DNA of 64,000 nucleotides from Opisthorchis felineus. Lineage: Eukaryota; Platyhelminthes; Trematoda; Opisthorchiida; Opisthorchiidae. Positions 28,927-42,854 of this stretch are shown piece by piece (within the stretch, counting starts at the first letter, position 1; every line of letters begins with the position of its first letter). The stretch spans positions 38,080 through 102,079 of the forward strand of contig SJOL01010174.1 in the NCBI GenBank assembly GCA_004794785.1. The letters are read 5' to 3'. The translations under genes and the position numbers were made by a program. The notes below the pieces were generated by a model that did no database searches, was not told the DNA's origin, and saw nothing but the letters and a program-made list of their open reading frames with translations.

Positions 28927-30932
28927 GTGAGCGTTCTACTTCAGCCACGACTCCTATCAGATAATCACTTCTCCCCAAGACAACTGTTATCCGAAAAAAA
29001 TTGGTTTCCCTTCATCCGTACCTTATTTCATTGATGGTCCCAGGTTTTGCATCTTTCGAAAGATAGACTTCATTATACGTTAAAAGCAGCTATCATACTG
29101 CACGTTCCGACCAGCTATGGTTCTCATCATTTCCATATTGTACTACTAATTCCGGTATCTTAGTCCTCCGAAGATGCTTATCTGGGAGAGTTTTTGCCAG
29201 AGTATTGAAACACTACTTTCTGGTCACGAGACAATATTCCTTTACATAGAACCCGTACGTGCTGTAGCAGAACAATGACGAACTAATCAGCATATAAAGC
29301 GGCATACAAGCGCACCGGCCAAGTCAAACGGAGTAGCGAGAAGTCAAGTGGACCAACTGTAGCCGAGTAGGAGGTTGGGGAGAGATACCTCGATCCGGCC
29401 GTATTCTGAACTATTCTAATGAGCTAGATGAGGTTAGCTAGCTGAGAATGTTCAGTAAACCAGGCTAGAGATGTCTCACCTGGGGTCACAGATTACCACC
29501 ACCTCAGATGTACGAAGCGCTCTGATTATTGTTAGGCTTGGCGACCCGTGGTTGACACGATAAATGCCTTTAGAGATCTTATCTGCATTTGTTTGACATC
29601 CCCTCCCTGCTGGATACGCAAAAGCGTGAGGTGTTAGGGTCCATTCCAGTGCTTTCGTCATGTTGTCTGCGTAGGAACCACCATAGTAGCTAGTAGGACT
29701 TCAACAGTGGGTGGCCGATGATAGATGACAACGGTTGAGGTGGATAAAAGGTGCGTTTGTATGCGCTATTGAGTGTCTGACTGATCATTTCGCTGGTTAC
29801 GTAACTTTTGCATGGCAACGAAATAATAAAAGCATTCCAAATGTGGCATGCCTGTAGCGATAGGAGGTTACATCGGCATTGTACTCTGCTGAGCTTACGA
29901 GCAAGTCTAAATTGGTGGCTTCGAAGATGAGCATTGTGCAAACGCTCCAGGATGCAACGGGGAAGTGGTTTTGCTGATCCAAGATTTTAGACGTAAGCAC
30001 CGGTTCGCCTCGGTTTCATCCATATCGTCTAGAAAATACATCCGGGGTCTGTGGTCCCTGTGTTTCAGTTAGATTTTTTATCTTCCATACTGGCTTCACC
30101 CTTCGTCCATGAGGGTGATCGAGTATTGCTTGTTTTTTTATGCGGGGGATGTTAGTAAAGTCAACATCAAGTATACTGTTTTTGCCACGTATTTTGGGAT
30201 AATTTTTTACTTTCGGTCTTGTTCAGTCGTGGTAAGTCATCAATTGACATCAGCAACATATATGTAGAAAGGGAAGTAAGCTACTTATATTTTTGACATA
30301 TTACACCAAAATATTTCCAATTTGACCTCAAAGATTTCAACATTTCGTTACCTGTTTACATTTAGTTACTAACTACAGTGCATCGAACCATGTATTCTCA
30401 TACCGTGATTCGGTTAGGATGATAGCGGAAGACCGTAATTACTAGATCCTTTTTCAAATTTTCTGTGGCCTGTACCATGATATGTTCCCAGGATAATACA
30501 AGCTTGACAAAACTCTTGGGGGAATTCGAAGGGTTTTACTGTGAGGTTCTGTGGGCCGCTTTCCAATTTGCAACAGTAACTGATATAGCCCTTTCTAGCC
30601 GTAGGGTAAAAGTAAGTGAAAGCAAGTAGCTGTAATTGAAAGTTAGAAAACTCATCTGGGAGGCCATCTAAAAATAGGATACTTGGCTAGCTTTCCAAAG
30701 GATCACTACCTTATTCACCAAAAGATAAGCAAGGGCAATTAACCACCATCATGTACATGTGAGTGCATTGTCCTCAAGAAGGTTTGAACATACGGTGGCC
30801 TACTGAGGTTTGCTGCTCCACTGAATACCTTTCGTGACCTTGCACGGCCAGGCAGCATGTAGCTCTGGGTTTCAGGCGTGAAGCATAACGAGGTATGTCC
30901 ATCATATGTTGTGTTCAACCTTTGCAACCCAG

Positions 30933-31071
30933 GTCATTAAGCGGTTCCGCCCCATTTCGCCTACCGGAACAATTGCATACGAGGTACTGTTCCAAAAAGA
31001 TTTTCAACGGATAGAGCAGAAGATAAAATGTGCCTTTGTGGACGTGAAAACCTCAAATCGGTGCTATGAAG
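30933..31071 (+). CDS. Candidate exon, unknown gene
   Basis: Acceptor cctttgcaacccag, open frame VIKRFRPISPTGTIAYEV and on to NRCYE, donor G|gtagtt. Phase 0 in matches the candidate ending at 28926. No family recognised. Confidence 0.3.
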
Positions 31072-34000
31072 GTAGTTCGAATAGTTAGACTCTTTAATTT
31101 GGTTGTTGAATTTATTCGATGGAGTTTGAAAGCCGTAATGAAGCATACTATATTGAACGTTGTTTTTTGTAGGTCTCATTCTTCCAGGTTGTTTTTACTG
31201 AGCACTCATTCACTGAAATGTGCGTATCCAACACCGTACTAAATATATGTAGCTTGTAAACTCACCACTTCTGGTTTCATCTGTAAGGTGATTCAGACAC
31301 CTGCGAAGGGTGTGGAATGATGCGGCTTCATATCGCCTCTGCTCTGGCTTCGACATAACCTCAAACTTTGTTGAAAAGGGCGGTCAAAGCATAGGATGGA
31401 CCTATTTTGATACATTTCAAGGCCCGTAATTTTAAAGTAAAATGCGTCTGGTGTGACAACGTCACGGGAGGCCTCCAGTGCATTGGTTACATAAAGTAAC
31501 GACCTGTTCAACTTCTCGGTGTACCGTTCATCTCAGTAGTGAGCAATTTTTTTGAAGTTTCTTTTAGAGAGGAATAGCGTAATTCGTGGCTGACCTGAGC
31601 CAATATGATGAACTCTTCATTGGGATGGCTATTCTTTGAGAAGTATATTGCTGTATTCGGCCATCAGTGCTGTCGTATCAATACAAGCCCTGCTGCTTTG
31701 TCTTTTCTGGATAAATTCCAATCCTTATTATGAATAAACCATGCAGTGGGGTTTTGTCAAGTTTTGTGTTTTCCCAAACTTCAACTTTCGCGAAATTCAT
31801 GGAGAACCCGATTTTGGAGTTCACCGAATGTTTGATACAAAGTATTTCACTTCAGAGTGCACAAATTTTAACACTAGTTGTTTTCTTGCGTGAGTGTTGT
31901 TGCTTGGAGTGTGAATAACATCACAGACGTTTTCCACTTTTAGATCCATATACAACATAGCTCACTTGTTCATTTTGATCACCATAACAACCGTGGCCTA
32001 CACAATTGCAAACATGGTTCTTGTGCATTTAAGTCAAGGACAAATAACGAGTGTCTGCTAATAACAGACTGGCTTTTATAACTTATAAAATCTATGAATG
32101 GAGTGGCGTGACATATTTGGCCTGCATATGAATAGGCCACCTGGACTGAGCGAAGGTTTTGTCTCCAGGCCTCAGTTATGATAGATTGTTGATACCAAGA
32201 TTAATGCTTGATATTTATAATTTGTTTCTGAAAAAGCTTTCGAATGAGACTATTATTTGTAAGAATGCATTGGCGGATAAATGGGTGGCTTACTTTTTTT
32301 CACCGAAGTTCGGCTGGTATACTAAGAGAAATGCTACTGAAACCACCGTATATTTTTTACAACATATAGTCAGTCCTCCAACCTAGAATCATCAGATTTG
32401 GATCGAATATTACTTGTCGGAAGAAATACATGCCTCTATGTTCAGTTTTCTGATAAAAAAACGAAACCTCCGTTATACTGTAATATTTGCTCTGGCAGCA
32501 TAAGTTGTTAATAAATTCAACTCAAGTTTGAAGGTTACGTAGTTGAAAAACCAAAAGTAGGAAAAACAAACCTACGAATGTATGGTTTCAATGCGCAACG
32601 TACATCCGGCCGGTATAGAAACACAGATATGTCCTTCGTACGCTAGATTGTCCAATAGTCTAAGGAAAACTGCCCAGCAATATCGATAACTCATGTCAGC
32701 AGTTCACCGTACCACAATATTGCTTGGTGGATGCAAGAGCTGTTGGAGCTTAAGTGTAGGGAGTTGTGCACCCACAGAAGTACAGGGACTTTTGAGCCCG
32801 TAAGATCAACCAAAATAATCCGCATGCTAACAATGGAAAAATGTTCTCCTTAGACATTTGATCTTTTTAATCTACGCATTTTCATTCAGAAAATTTGAAC
32901 TTAAAGGAAATTTTATCAGTATCTCCAGTATGAGTTACGCTACTTTGCTTGGTAAATTTAAGGTACTGCTTTTACAATACACATTTAACACCCGATGCTT
33001 AATCATCATAACTAAATACAGCCATAAACACAGTTAATTTCAGTTCTACGCTAGCTGAAAATTTCCGAGAAAGCTTGAACACAGTGTTCTCAAAGCATTT
33101 ATTTAAAGATTACTTTTTTAAAATAAACGTCATGTTGTGCTCCGCTCACACTGGAATAGGGAAGTTGAGAAGGCATCTCAGTTTCTTGCTGCTACATTGA
33201 CAACGAGACAAGACAGATCATGAGATAAGGAAAGAACCTCATGAAGGGTCTACAGAGTCTCTGGAATCTTGATGCTCTATTGTGATTTGTCCAACAGACT
33301 GGAGTAGATGGCTTTCGAAAAACTGGCTGATCATACAACCACCTTAAAATGGACATTTAGTAGAGTACGAATGAAGACACCTTTTTTGTAGTCCACTGAG
33401 CAGTACTAAGGGTAAACTACTGCTCCACGATTCATCAGTGGCCATGTATTCATTTGGTTGTCAGCATTCAGGTACGAATGGTATCTTTGTAACAGAGTTT
33501 CTAAGCATAAACCAAGTTGCTTGAGAAATCGACTAACCAGGTACGTTACTAGTGCTCACATGGTCGATACTAACCACCATATCAACCCAGTAAAGTTGTT
33601 CACAGCCTTTTTTCGGTACTAACAGTTGGCTACAAGGGTGTTCGCCAAAGAGCGGTGGAATCAGTCGAAGTGGCTGCTACTTCGCAATCAAAAAGGCCCA
33701 CGAATATTTTGAGGCTGCCTTAGCCTACTAGTCACAGTGAATGAATAGTGCTCAATTTTCAGATCACTTATAAATTATTTTGCACCATCGTAAGCTCAAT
33801 CCGTATTCTATAGTTTTATTTGATGGTGGAGGCGCTCTGTATAAGGAATACTCCGCAGCCCGAAAGATAGGTTATTTTGCGATACTGAAGCGACTGCTTT
33901 TCCCAACACCTTCGCACTTCATACCACATGGACGGTCCAACAAAACTTCCACATACGAATTTGAGATACTCCTCTGAACTGGATAACGAAAATGAGGCAC

Positions 34001-35259
34001 AGACTCAAGGGGTTGAAAACCCGCTTTTAAATGGATAGCGAGTCGCTTAGTGAAAGTTTCATTTTCCCTATATCCCAGTGATAATAATTCCGACTGATGA
34101 ATTCGTAGACGAATGCGTTTAGTCTACGGGCTTGCTGCATTTTGACAGTATATTTTGATGACAGACCACCAAATGAACACTAATCACGCTCCAGACTGAT
34201 CCAATTTGTTTCTGGACGATTTTGTCGGGCAGTGAAATTAGAGCTTCTTCGGTCAGCGATCGTCAGATGACCGAGATACAATATCTGCGCTCACATTTGC
34301 ATGTTTTCACACGAGAGGACGAACGCGCAGGGTTTTGTCTGCTTATTTAAGCTGACCTCTGTGGACAGGGACACACCTGGTTTTAAAGGCAACGCGCTGA
34401 AAATAGCCCGTGCGCAGTCGATTCTTGTGTTAAGAAACAACGCTTGTATTGATAGTAGTAACCACCATCATTTTTTATCTCCGCTAGTCACAAAGTACGC
34501 GAACGACTGAGACCTTCTCTTTGGAGCGAGATAGATGTTATAAGAATAAGAGGAGAGCCTGCTTTTGATGGTACAGTAGTTTGATCCTGTTACACATGAG
34601 ACGGTGAGATGAATTTCGGTATTTTTGGTTTCATGAAACAATCTGCAGACCAACTATGAAATTCTGCTGGGTCACTGTGAACGAGGGCCAAACAAGCAGA
34701 ATAATCGATGACAGCCTCACAACTAACAAGGCCCACCGAACTATCTGTAACAATCTGGAGAAAAATGCTGAAATACTCATGCCTCAAAATAAATCCAAAA
34801 TTACTGGAAGTTTCGAATCTTCACAGAGGATTCAATTGACAGACCGTGCGCATTCTTTGAAGCAATTTTCGAAAAATACTCGCCAACTTTTCATTAACGA
34901 GGACATTTAAACTGGTTGAGGTGAGATTATTTCACAACAGTCGTCCCTCAAGGGACCACCTTCCCGGCTGACGAACTGTCTCTTTAGTGGTATTTCTTCA
35001 TATAAGATGGTGAGTAGGAACGTCATAGTGAATATTGGAAATGAGTTTTATCCGTTTTCGTGCAGCTTTTTTGAGTTTGGTTTGATTTGAGTGAATACCC
35101 AACTTCTGTTTCATATATATGACCGTGACCTAACACGGTAATATCATCTGTTTGGCATTTCCTGTCTTGGTAACACTTAAAACAGGTGACAGATGCATTC
35201 GTATTACGGACGGCAACGCGCATGGCTTTGACAGGGCTTTGAAGCTACATTTTACTGGA
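31072..35259. other. No confident feature
   Basis: Several open segments sit beside AG or GT dinucleotides (31740-31890, 32166-32260, 34600-34910), but their phases do not fit each other. I see no recognisable repeat. Confidence 0.4.
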
Positions 35260-35370
35260 ATAACCTGACATGATGTGTCGGCAACCAAATCCTGGGATTT
35301 GAACTCAAGTGAGAATTCATGGCTTTCATTGACTAGGTGTGTCTGCTCCAACAACCTCACGTATCAACTG
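35260..35370 (-). repeat. tRNA-like SINE, family B, antisense
   Basis: The reverse complement has ctcagttgatacgtgagg (box A-like) and cttgagttcaaatcccagg, a near-perfect box B. It shares ttgagtt-a-tcccagg with the copy at 45727. Confidence 0.6.
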
Positions 35371-37333
35371 AGAGAATAACTCAGAGGATATAGCCAACGA
35401 TTTCCGGAAGAATGACTAGTGGCCACGGCTATTTTATCAAAATAATCAAACTGAAGTGAAAGTTGTGTGTGGTGAAAGCAGTCGAACAGTCAGTGGCAAA
35501 CTGAAAGTAAACGAGGAAAGCTGTTCTGACATAGATAACCGTGACGGCTTGCTGCTTACTAAAAAGCTTTGTATAGGTTGGTGTGCATTTTATGGATAGC
35601 GCTAGACGGACTGAGTTCGTGTAAGGTGTGAATGAAGTACCTAGGGAGCGGCGTTAACTGGTCTGTCGAATGCGTTTTACGATGAACACTGTTTCAATTA
35701 TTTTTGTGGAATGCTAAAGTGTATCAAGGCAGACGACTTTCTTTTCTGTCTACATAAATGTCACCACAGCTGCAGATGAACCCATAAAACAGACTACAGA
35801 CGAAGTAATTTATTAGTCGCCTTGGTCACCCAGCCGTTGATAAGGGACAATTTCGCTCCCGGATTTGTGCGCTACAAGACAGCCTTTGCCACACTTACTC
35901 TAAATCCAGTAAATATGTTGTCATGGTTGCAGACAGTATGCGAAGTCTCGGTATCCCGAAACTTATGACGCAGTTTTGGCAAAACTTCTTAAAGAACCCC
36001 AATATTTGAACCAGGTAGTGGTTTGAAAACTGATGAAAATGTGAGCCTAAGGAATGGAGTGGGTAAACGTCGCGTGCAAATTTTGAATACAATTGGTCAC
36101 AGAACTGAGGTTTGGACTCTGGTATTTTCCTGTCCAATTTTTTGTTGTTTCGATTGAAACTCTTCTATATAAAGTCCTTATCGACGTATGCAGGAATGCA
36201 GCTGATTACTAAGACTAATGCAGTCTCACTATTTTAGAGTGGACTGTGCCTGAATGTCAGAAAAGACTAAATATATTCACAAAACTGATAAGCGGGCTAT
36301 AATGAACCACGCCAGGCTCCGCAGTAGAAATACTTATTGTGATTAGTGTTTTTTTAAAATTTCAGCGGACCACATATCGTCGCTGAAGCTCGCTTTTCTC
36401 ACTCGACAGAATCGGCAGTTAAAGCATGTTTATAGATTTTTAGATGAGAGTGCGATCAACACCCTGCGAGCTAATTAATGAAACAAAAGGTGTAACACCA
36501 ACACGATCTAAAGCACATTATGCTGTTTTATGTGCACGGCATGACCGGATGTGTCGCGAAGCCCTTGAGTGAGTCGGCAGTGAACGGTTTTTTTTGTCCA
36601 GCCACTGAATACCGTTTGTTTTAACATACCAAACAAGCGAAATATCGTTAGCTAGAGGCGAAAAACTTTGGCAACTTATTTGATGAATGCAACAAAATAC
36701 TGGTCTGTAAAAATTCGCGAGTGAACCCAGAAATATTAAGTGCCAAAATCAAATAATACACATCTCATTCGAAGTTGGTAAACGATCATACTGAAGCCAT
36801 GGGAAGAGATAAATATGCTGAAATGGTGTTTGGTTAGTTACAATGGTGAAAATTACATTAGTCTTTCGTTATTTCGAGGAAGAGCTTAGATGTTCGTGGA
36901 AAGTGTTTCTTTTAACACTGAAACAAAAAAGTCAGTCTAATGTCTGTCGAATTTTTGTCTGCATTCTATTGTATCTTTTAGCTCAGCAAAGTGAAACTTT
37001 GGAAAAACGCTGACCTATGTCAAAAAATGACACTATGTGCTATACGAATTTTATTGAAAACTATTCATTAAGTGACTCAGGTCACCCCGCAGATTATACG
37101 CAAAAGTGGCCATGAAAGATGATCTAAGGTTAAATCCACAAGTGTATTACGCTCAAACTGAGGAAGATTGCTTCCCAATAGTTTATAGGGTAGCCAGAAC
37201 ACCGCAGGTCACTTTCTGCTCCGTCGGTACCTGACAACCTGATTATGAGGAGCTTGGTCCTGGAACATCCATCAACATACAAACTCTAGGCGCTTGGTTA
37301 TGTTCACCCACGTTGCAGATTCGTGCAGTCTAG

Positions 37334-37468
37334 AGGGATTTGCCAAAATGTTTGGATTTCAACTTGACGCTGGGGGGTTGTGAGGTCAAGCACAGCAGCT
37401 TCATCGTTCTCACATTTGCCGAGCACGTCGGGAGGCATTGTGGGAAATACTATGCCCTTCAACTACAG
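37334..37468 (+). CDS. Candidate exon a of an unrecognised gene
   Basis: Acceptor gtgcagtctag, 45 open codons (CLDFNLTLGGCEVKHSSF within), donor CAG|gtaaaa, phase 0/0. It is the first of six consecutive segments whose phases are all 0/0. No family recognised. Confidence 0.3.
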
Positions 37469-38237
37469 GTAAAACCGAACCCGCATCCAGCTGAAATCAA
37501 TGGAGAACGTTCAGTCAGATAACTTTTACGTGAGAATATTTCCGCTCATCTCACAATGTGTCAGAACATTTACGTGCACCCACACAGGTGTCTCCCAAGC
37601 GACAAGCGGTCCTGCAGTATGTGAATACCACTGTCAGGAAGAAGTATGGCTGAAATACTGTTGATGGTATCCCAGAAAATATTAATTTTGGCCCACATGT
37701 TTAGTGAACGTGGTAAAGGCACTGTATGAATAATTTTGTCCAGCTTGGGATTCCCGTCATTGGACTCTTCCGTTAATTTAAAGGTCCACTGGAGTAATAT
37801 CACTGGCTGCAGCTGGCTGTATGGAGGCGTGTAACTAACGAACATTCTCTTTACTCTTAAGACCCAGACACTAAGTAGGCATTAGTTGCTCAGCCGTAAT
37901 CCCCCTGGTTTATCTCAGGGCTTAAGAAAATAAGGCAGTGTAGCTGCTTTTTAGGTTATGATTTACAAATAGCATTCAAACCAACGAGTCAAAAAAAATC
38001 CAAAGCTTTTCATTTCTTGCTCTTAATGATATCAGATCAGCCACCACTGCAGTGCATTCTCGCACTATGGTTATGAAACACCAAAGATGTGAGTCGTTGC
38101 AACTATGTATCCACACACTAATTAATTAATCTCGTCATCCGCATGAATTTCCCTGGATTTTGTTTGTTTTACTTTGGTAGAACTTCGGACAGTCACAAAA
38201 TTTGCAATAGGTGTTCAGATACTTTACCATTTTTCAG

Positions 38238-38273
38238 CTTTGGTGCAAAGCACCTTTTGTCCATTGTGGGCAG
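38238..38273 (+). CDS. Candidate micro-exon b (36 nt)
   Basis: A textbook acceptor (ttaccatttttcag) and donor (CAG|gtaaga) only 36 bases apart; LWCKAPFVHCGQ in phase 0. All three frames are open, so the frame is not proven. Confidence 0.3.
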
Positions 38274-41200
38274 GTAAGAAAATCTTGTACTCTCAACTTA
38301 TGGAGGGTGCCGTTAAGTAAACTGAAACAAGGAATACTTCCATATATTTTTTACTTACAGAAATTATCTCCAACCTAATCTAATGTAAGCTAACCCTACA
38401 AATAAGCCGCCTAGAAACTAACATGGGGTGATGCGTATCGAATTCATTGAGTATGCACCTTGTGCAAAAATCGATTTTTGAGGACCGGTGAACGTAAGAG
38501 GTGCAATTTTGCAATGTTCAGTCCAGTCATAACGCTCCCCCCTGTCCCAGAAAAATTGTCCGATAAATTGGTAAAATACAGATCACGCGCCGAAAGTGGA
38601 TAAAATAAATCGGTGTCAAATTTGAAGAAATGTGATTTTGAGAAGAGTGTAACCTGATTCTTTGAAGTGAGAAATAGTTTTTTGCATATCCCACACCGAT
38701 TTGAAAGCTAGAAGCAAACTGCATATAATTAGTTACTTTGGCCACCAGCGATTCAGTCGTCAGTTGATGGCCTTGAAACATTTTGGCGGTTTAGAGTAGT
38801 TTAGGGTAAAACTTTCAAAGTACTTTAAATGAGAAGATAAAATCACCTGACCCATCAAGTGTACCCATAAAAGACACTAAGTTGTGCAGTAAATATCATC
38901 CGAAATATTATTCCTTCAGGTATTACCATACTTTTATTTGTATTGTTCTTGATAACAGGAAGTGAACTGAACAGTTCTAAAAGGGTATTTTTGGCTCAAA
39001 AACCCGTTGGGCTGAAATCCACTTAGCGTTAATTGAGGTTATGCTGAAAAATAAATCTTTCCAAAGCAGAAGGACGGAAGGAAGATGGAAGAGTAGATGC
39101 ACAACAGGCCTATATGTATGGTTGCAGAGAATAAGTGTTTCGAATTATAGACAGGAGTTAGCAAGCTCCAGGAGGTCAGGGGTTCCTAAGCCATTGGGCG
39201 AGGCAAGCTTCGTAGAAACCGTGGAGAGTCTGAAATAGTCTACAGAAGCGCAATGCGAAGCGTAGTCTGTTTCAGTGGATTGTAACCATTCGGGCGCAAC
39301 AGCTTTGTGCACCTTTAAGTTGCTCTGTTATCGCAACTTTCGAGGTCATATAAATCAAATAAGTTCGACAAAACTACTGACAACATTGACAGTAGACTGT
39401 ATTTCTGGTACAAGTCCTTCAAACTTATAACGCCATGTTTTATTTCCCTCCTAATTAGTTCTACCGTCATCTTAACGGATGTTGAGCAAGTTGTTATGAA
39501 AACACACCACATTTGTGGATCTGTGTTTCTCAAAGAGGATTACTACCAACAAGAGCACCGTGCCGCTCAGTTCCAGAGATGTGTGATGTCAGCGGAGTGC
39601 ACTGTGTAGCCCATGCTTTTTGAGCATAATTTTGGACAAAATCGTACCTTGCGGCAAACAGGTGAGTGCGGTCTATGGTGTACATATCAGTTAGTGATAA
39701 AACAAAAAACATGATTCAAGCAAACTAAAGAGTATAGTGAACCAACAAAGCGACCGGGTTTGTCCTCTGATATGGATTGGTGCGTGTGAGCATTGCGTGC
39801 CCTCACAGCACTTCATGATGTCAAGGTGAAATCAGTTCTTCATTGTTGGACTTCGGGTGACTTGTTGTTAGTACTGGTTGATAGAAATTATTATTTCAAG
39901 CAGCGTGTCCACCAAAATGGATATAATTATACCCATACAGCACGACGGCGAATGAGGACAGGTTGAGTTCTGCTAGGATGGAGATCGATGTTTCTGTTGC
40001 CAGTTCTGGCTCAATGAATGAAGAATTATGCATTGTTTGAATTCAGCCCGTTGGATTTATTCCGGTTAAATTCTGGGCCACCAAGTTGGATAAGTTCTGT
40101 GAACCTGATAGTGGCTGAATATACTAAGTATGCAGAATCAAAAATGTTCGATTAGATGGATGTTTTAATGTGGGTCTATTTTAAGTTGTTGATGTTTGTT
40201 CTTCCAAAAACACACGGGTTATTCTTGAGTGTTGGTTGTAATAATGGATGAAATTTGGTTGCTACGTAATCAAAGATAAGTCAACATCTAGCGAACACTC
40301 CTCACGAGAGGGCACTCGACCGAATGTCAGCTCATGCAAATGATACGTGATATAGAATGTTTTTTTCGTTTAATTCTTCCCGGATTATCAATATGTACGA
40401 GTACGTTGTTACAACTTTAATGTTCAACCAAACCAATAAATGTGGAGATAACTTTGAGACAGCTGTTGGGTTTGTTTCAAAAATGCCCACCCCAGCCTAA
40501 ATACAAAGTTAGTTGGACCTAAAGTGTTGCTTTATTTGTAATCAGTGACTGGTCTATCGGGATTGGTTGATCAAAACCCTACAGGCTTCCGTTGTCCAAA
40601 GCTTTTACCTTATTCCAATGTCAGTTTTAGAAGAAACAACTCCAACTTCAAACTTGTTGCCCCTGGTGTCCCACCGTTCTCCCACACGTGCTTAACTGCT
40701 ACTGAGAATAATTTGGGTGAGAAAAGAGGGGGAATAATCAGACAATGGTTGTGATGTGTTTGATTTTTGTATTCCTCCACGTATTTCTCTTAATGACCGG
40801 TTAACATGATTACACAATGAGCTTACAAATGTTTTTGCAATATCGAAAAGTTGAGGAGAGATGCTCTCGGGTTACAGTGGACTCAGTAGCAACCAACCAG
40901 CTAAGCTCACACGTAGTGGTTCTAAGACTGAATAAAGAAAGCTAAAAATGACACCAACAAAGATAATGTTGATTGATTCGACCAGAATCATCACATTACG
41001 GCCTCAGGCAACGTCCTTTGATATATTTGAATATTTGCATTCTGCATGTTTTGAAAATCAGCTAATGGATCAAACAACGGAAGTGAGGTCGGTAAAGTTC
41101 AGAATTGATCAGTTAGTGAACTGGAAAAACTTGGATACATAAGCGAGAAATTTTCGGCTTCACTCGTGTACATAGACACTAAATACATGTTCTTGAAAGA

Positions 41201-41698
41201 AACTATTTATAGGGTTGTTGAAAACTCTTCGACAGCAGTCTTATGGGTAGGGTTTTCCACCAATAAGATGTATTGCTATACCTCCAGTATCGGACAAGCT
41301 GAAACATGAGGCCGCCTTTTTGCAGCAGATTCAGTTGGAAAACACAATAAATGAGATCAGTCAAATCGCCGTTAACAACTGTCCGAACTGTAAACCACTG
41401 TTTCATTAATCATAATAAACTACTCCCGGGTGACTACTTGTTGTGTCCTGTGAGAACCCTAGTGTATCCTTCTCAAATTTTTCGTCCATATCAGTTCGCT
41501 GCACGTGTAAATAACACTGTCATCGAAACTGGATCTGCATCTTTGTTTACTGTTCTTTGGTTAACAAAACAGAGTGATTGACACGGATTCAATATACTTA
41601 TTCCACTTAAAGTGTTTTTATTACAAGCGGGAGGTGATAGGCACGATTCGGCCGGAGTTCATGTATGCAACTTTGGGAACATTAGTAGAACGCAGATG

Positions 41699-42178
41699 NN
41701 NNNNNNNNNNNNNNNNNNNNNNNNNNNNNNNNNNNNNNNNNNNNNNNNNNNNNNNNNNNNNNNNNNNNNNNNNNNNNNNNNNNNNNNNNNNNNNNNNNNN
41801 NNNNNNNNNNNNNNNNNNNNNNNNNNNNNNNNNNNNNNNNNNNNNNNNNNNNNNNNNNNNNNNNNNNNNNNNNNNNNNNNNNNNNNNNNNNNNNNNNNNN
41901 NNNNNNNNNNNNNNNNNNNNNNNNNNNNNNNNNNNNNNNNNNNNNNNNNNNNNNNNNNNNNNNNNNNNNNNNNNNNNNNNNNNNNNNNNNNNNNNNNNNN
42001 NNNNNNNNNNNNNNNNNNNNNNNNNNNNNNNNNNNNNNNNNNNNNNNNNNNNNNNNNNNNNNNNNNNNNNNNNNNNNNNNNNNNNNNNNNNNNNNNNNNN
42101 NNNNNNNNNNNNNNNNNNNNNNNNNNNNNNNNNNNNNNNNNNNNNNNNNNNNNNNNNNNNNNNNNNNNNNNNNNNNNN
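41699..42178. other. Assembly gap, 480 n
   Basis: Run of n between 41698 and 42179. An exon could be lost here. Confidence 0.99.
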
Positions 42179-42398
42179 AATCTGACAGGGGGTATCCAAA
42201 GGTGTTTTTCTTTCAATATTACCTGTTCTAAAGTATAGAGCGAGAAACTTTCAAGCGAAGAATTACTGTAGTTGATTTATCAAATTCCCTTTGATTGAGT
42301 AGAATTGCCTGTTTTAATGACGGCACAGTCATCCCTTCCATAAGAAACTTCATACAAATACCACCCGCACAAAACAACCTCAAATTTTTCTGTTTCAG

Positions 42399-42620
42399 CT
42401 AGATAGGAATCATCATATAAAGATTTCTGAATATCCACCTACGGCATCGTGGTCATATGGGACTATATCTGTGCAAGCTCTGCACATGCAATCAAATGTG
42501 AACCGGATTGGGTTCATCGAGGGAGCTTTCCCGAAAAACATGTTCGTTTATCTGCCGCATTTCAGAGAGCAACTGGCAATTGTCAGATTTGTGAGTCAAA
42601 TAATAGAGTGTGCCTTGTTG
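42399..42620 (+). CDS. Candidate exon c (74 codons)
   Basis: Acceptor aaatttttctgtttcag, a strong pyrimidine tract, then 74 open codons (NRIGFIEGAFPKNMFVYLP in the middle) and donor TTG|gtatga, phase 0/0. A second frame is also open over much of it. It is the best single candidate in the second half of the window, but I recognise no family. Confidence 0.38.
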
Positions 42621-42854
42621 GTATGACATGTCAATCCGTGTCAATCTCTCGAAAACTTCACCTCATAGAAGAGGTTGTTATCTTCTCGTCCCTTTAGGTG
42701 GTCTGTCTAGGTTTCAATTCTCAGTTCCTGCTTGGTTGGCAAAGTAGCCCGGCTTCAAGTTCGTCAAAATATCCATATAAATTTCCTCAAATGACCATTG
42801 ATTTTTCATTCCATTTTGACTCTGTTGTGTTGCAGTGCATGCTGATCCGTTTGA

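Noticed and set aside
31740..31890. Open frame with FREIHGEPDFGVHRMFDTKYF and a gtgagt donor
   Set aside because: No acceptable acceptor in the right phase; the resemblance to a nuclease-type DTKY motif is too short. It does not join the candidate exons on either side.
32166..32260. Open segment LSYDRLLIPRLMLDIYN after gttttgtctccag with donor gtaaga
   Set aside because: Phase does not fit neighbouring candidates, and no homology is visible.
34600..34910. About 100-codon open frame on + (and an open frame opposite)
   Set aside because: Both strands are open and no splice site or motif decides. Probably chance.
39460..39590. Open segment STVILTDVEQVVMKTHHICG after ttttatttccctcctaattag
   Set aside because: Good acceptor but no convincing donor before the stop, and phase not consistent with the chain.
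41351..41581. 77-codon frame KLLPGDYLLCPVRTLVYP
   Set aside because: No splice borders. A C-x2-C pair just upstream (NNCPNC) suggested an integrase zinc site, but the histidines are missing.
41574..42238. Long open frames of about 200 codons over 41.6-42.2 kb
   Set aside because: They consist almost entirely of the n gap.
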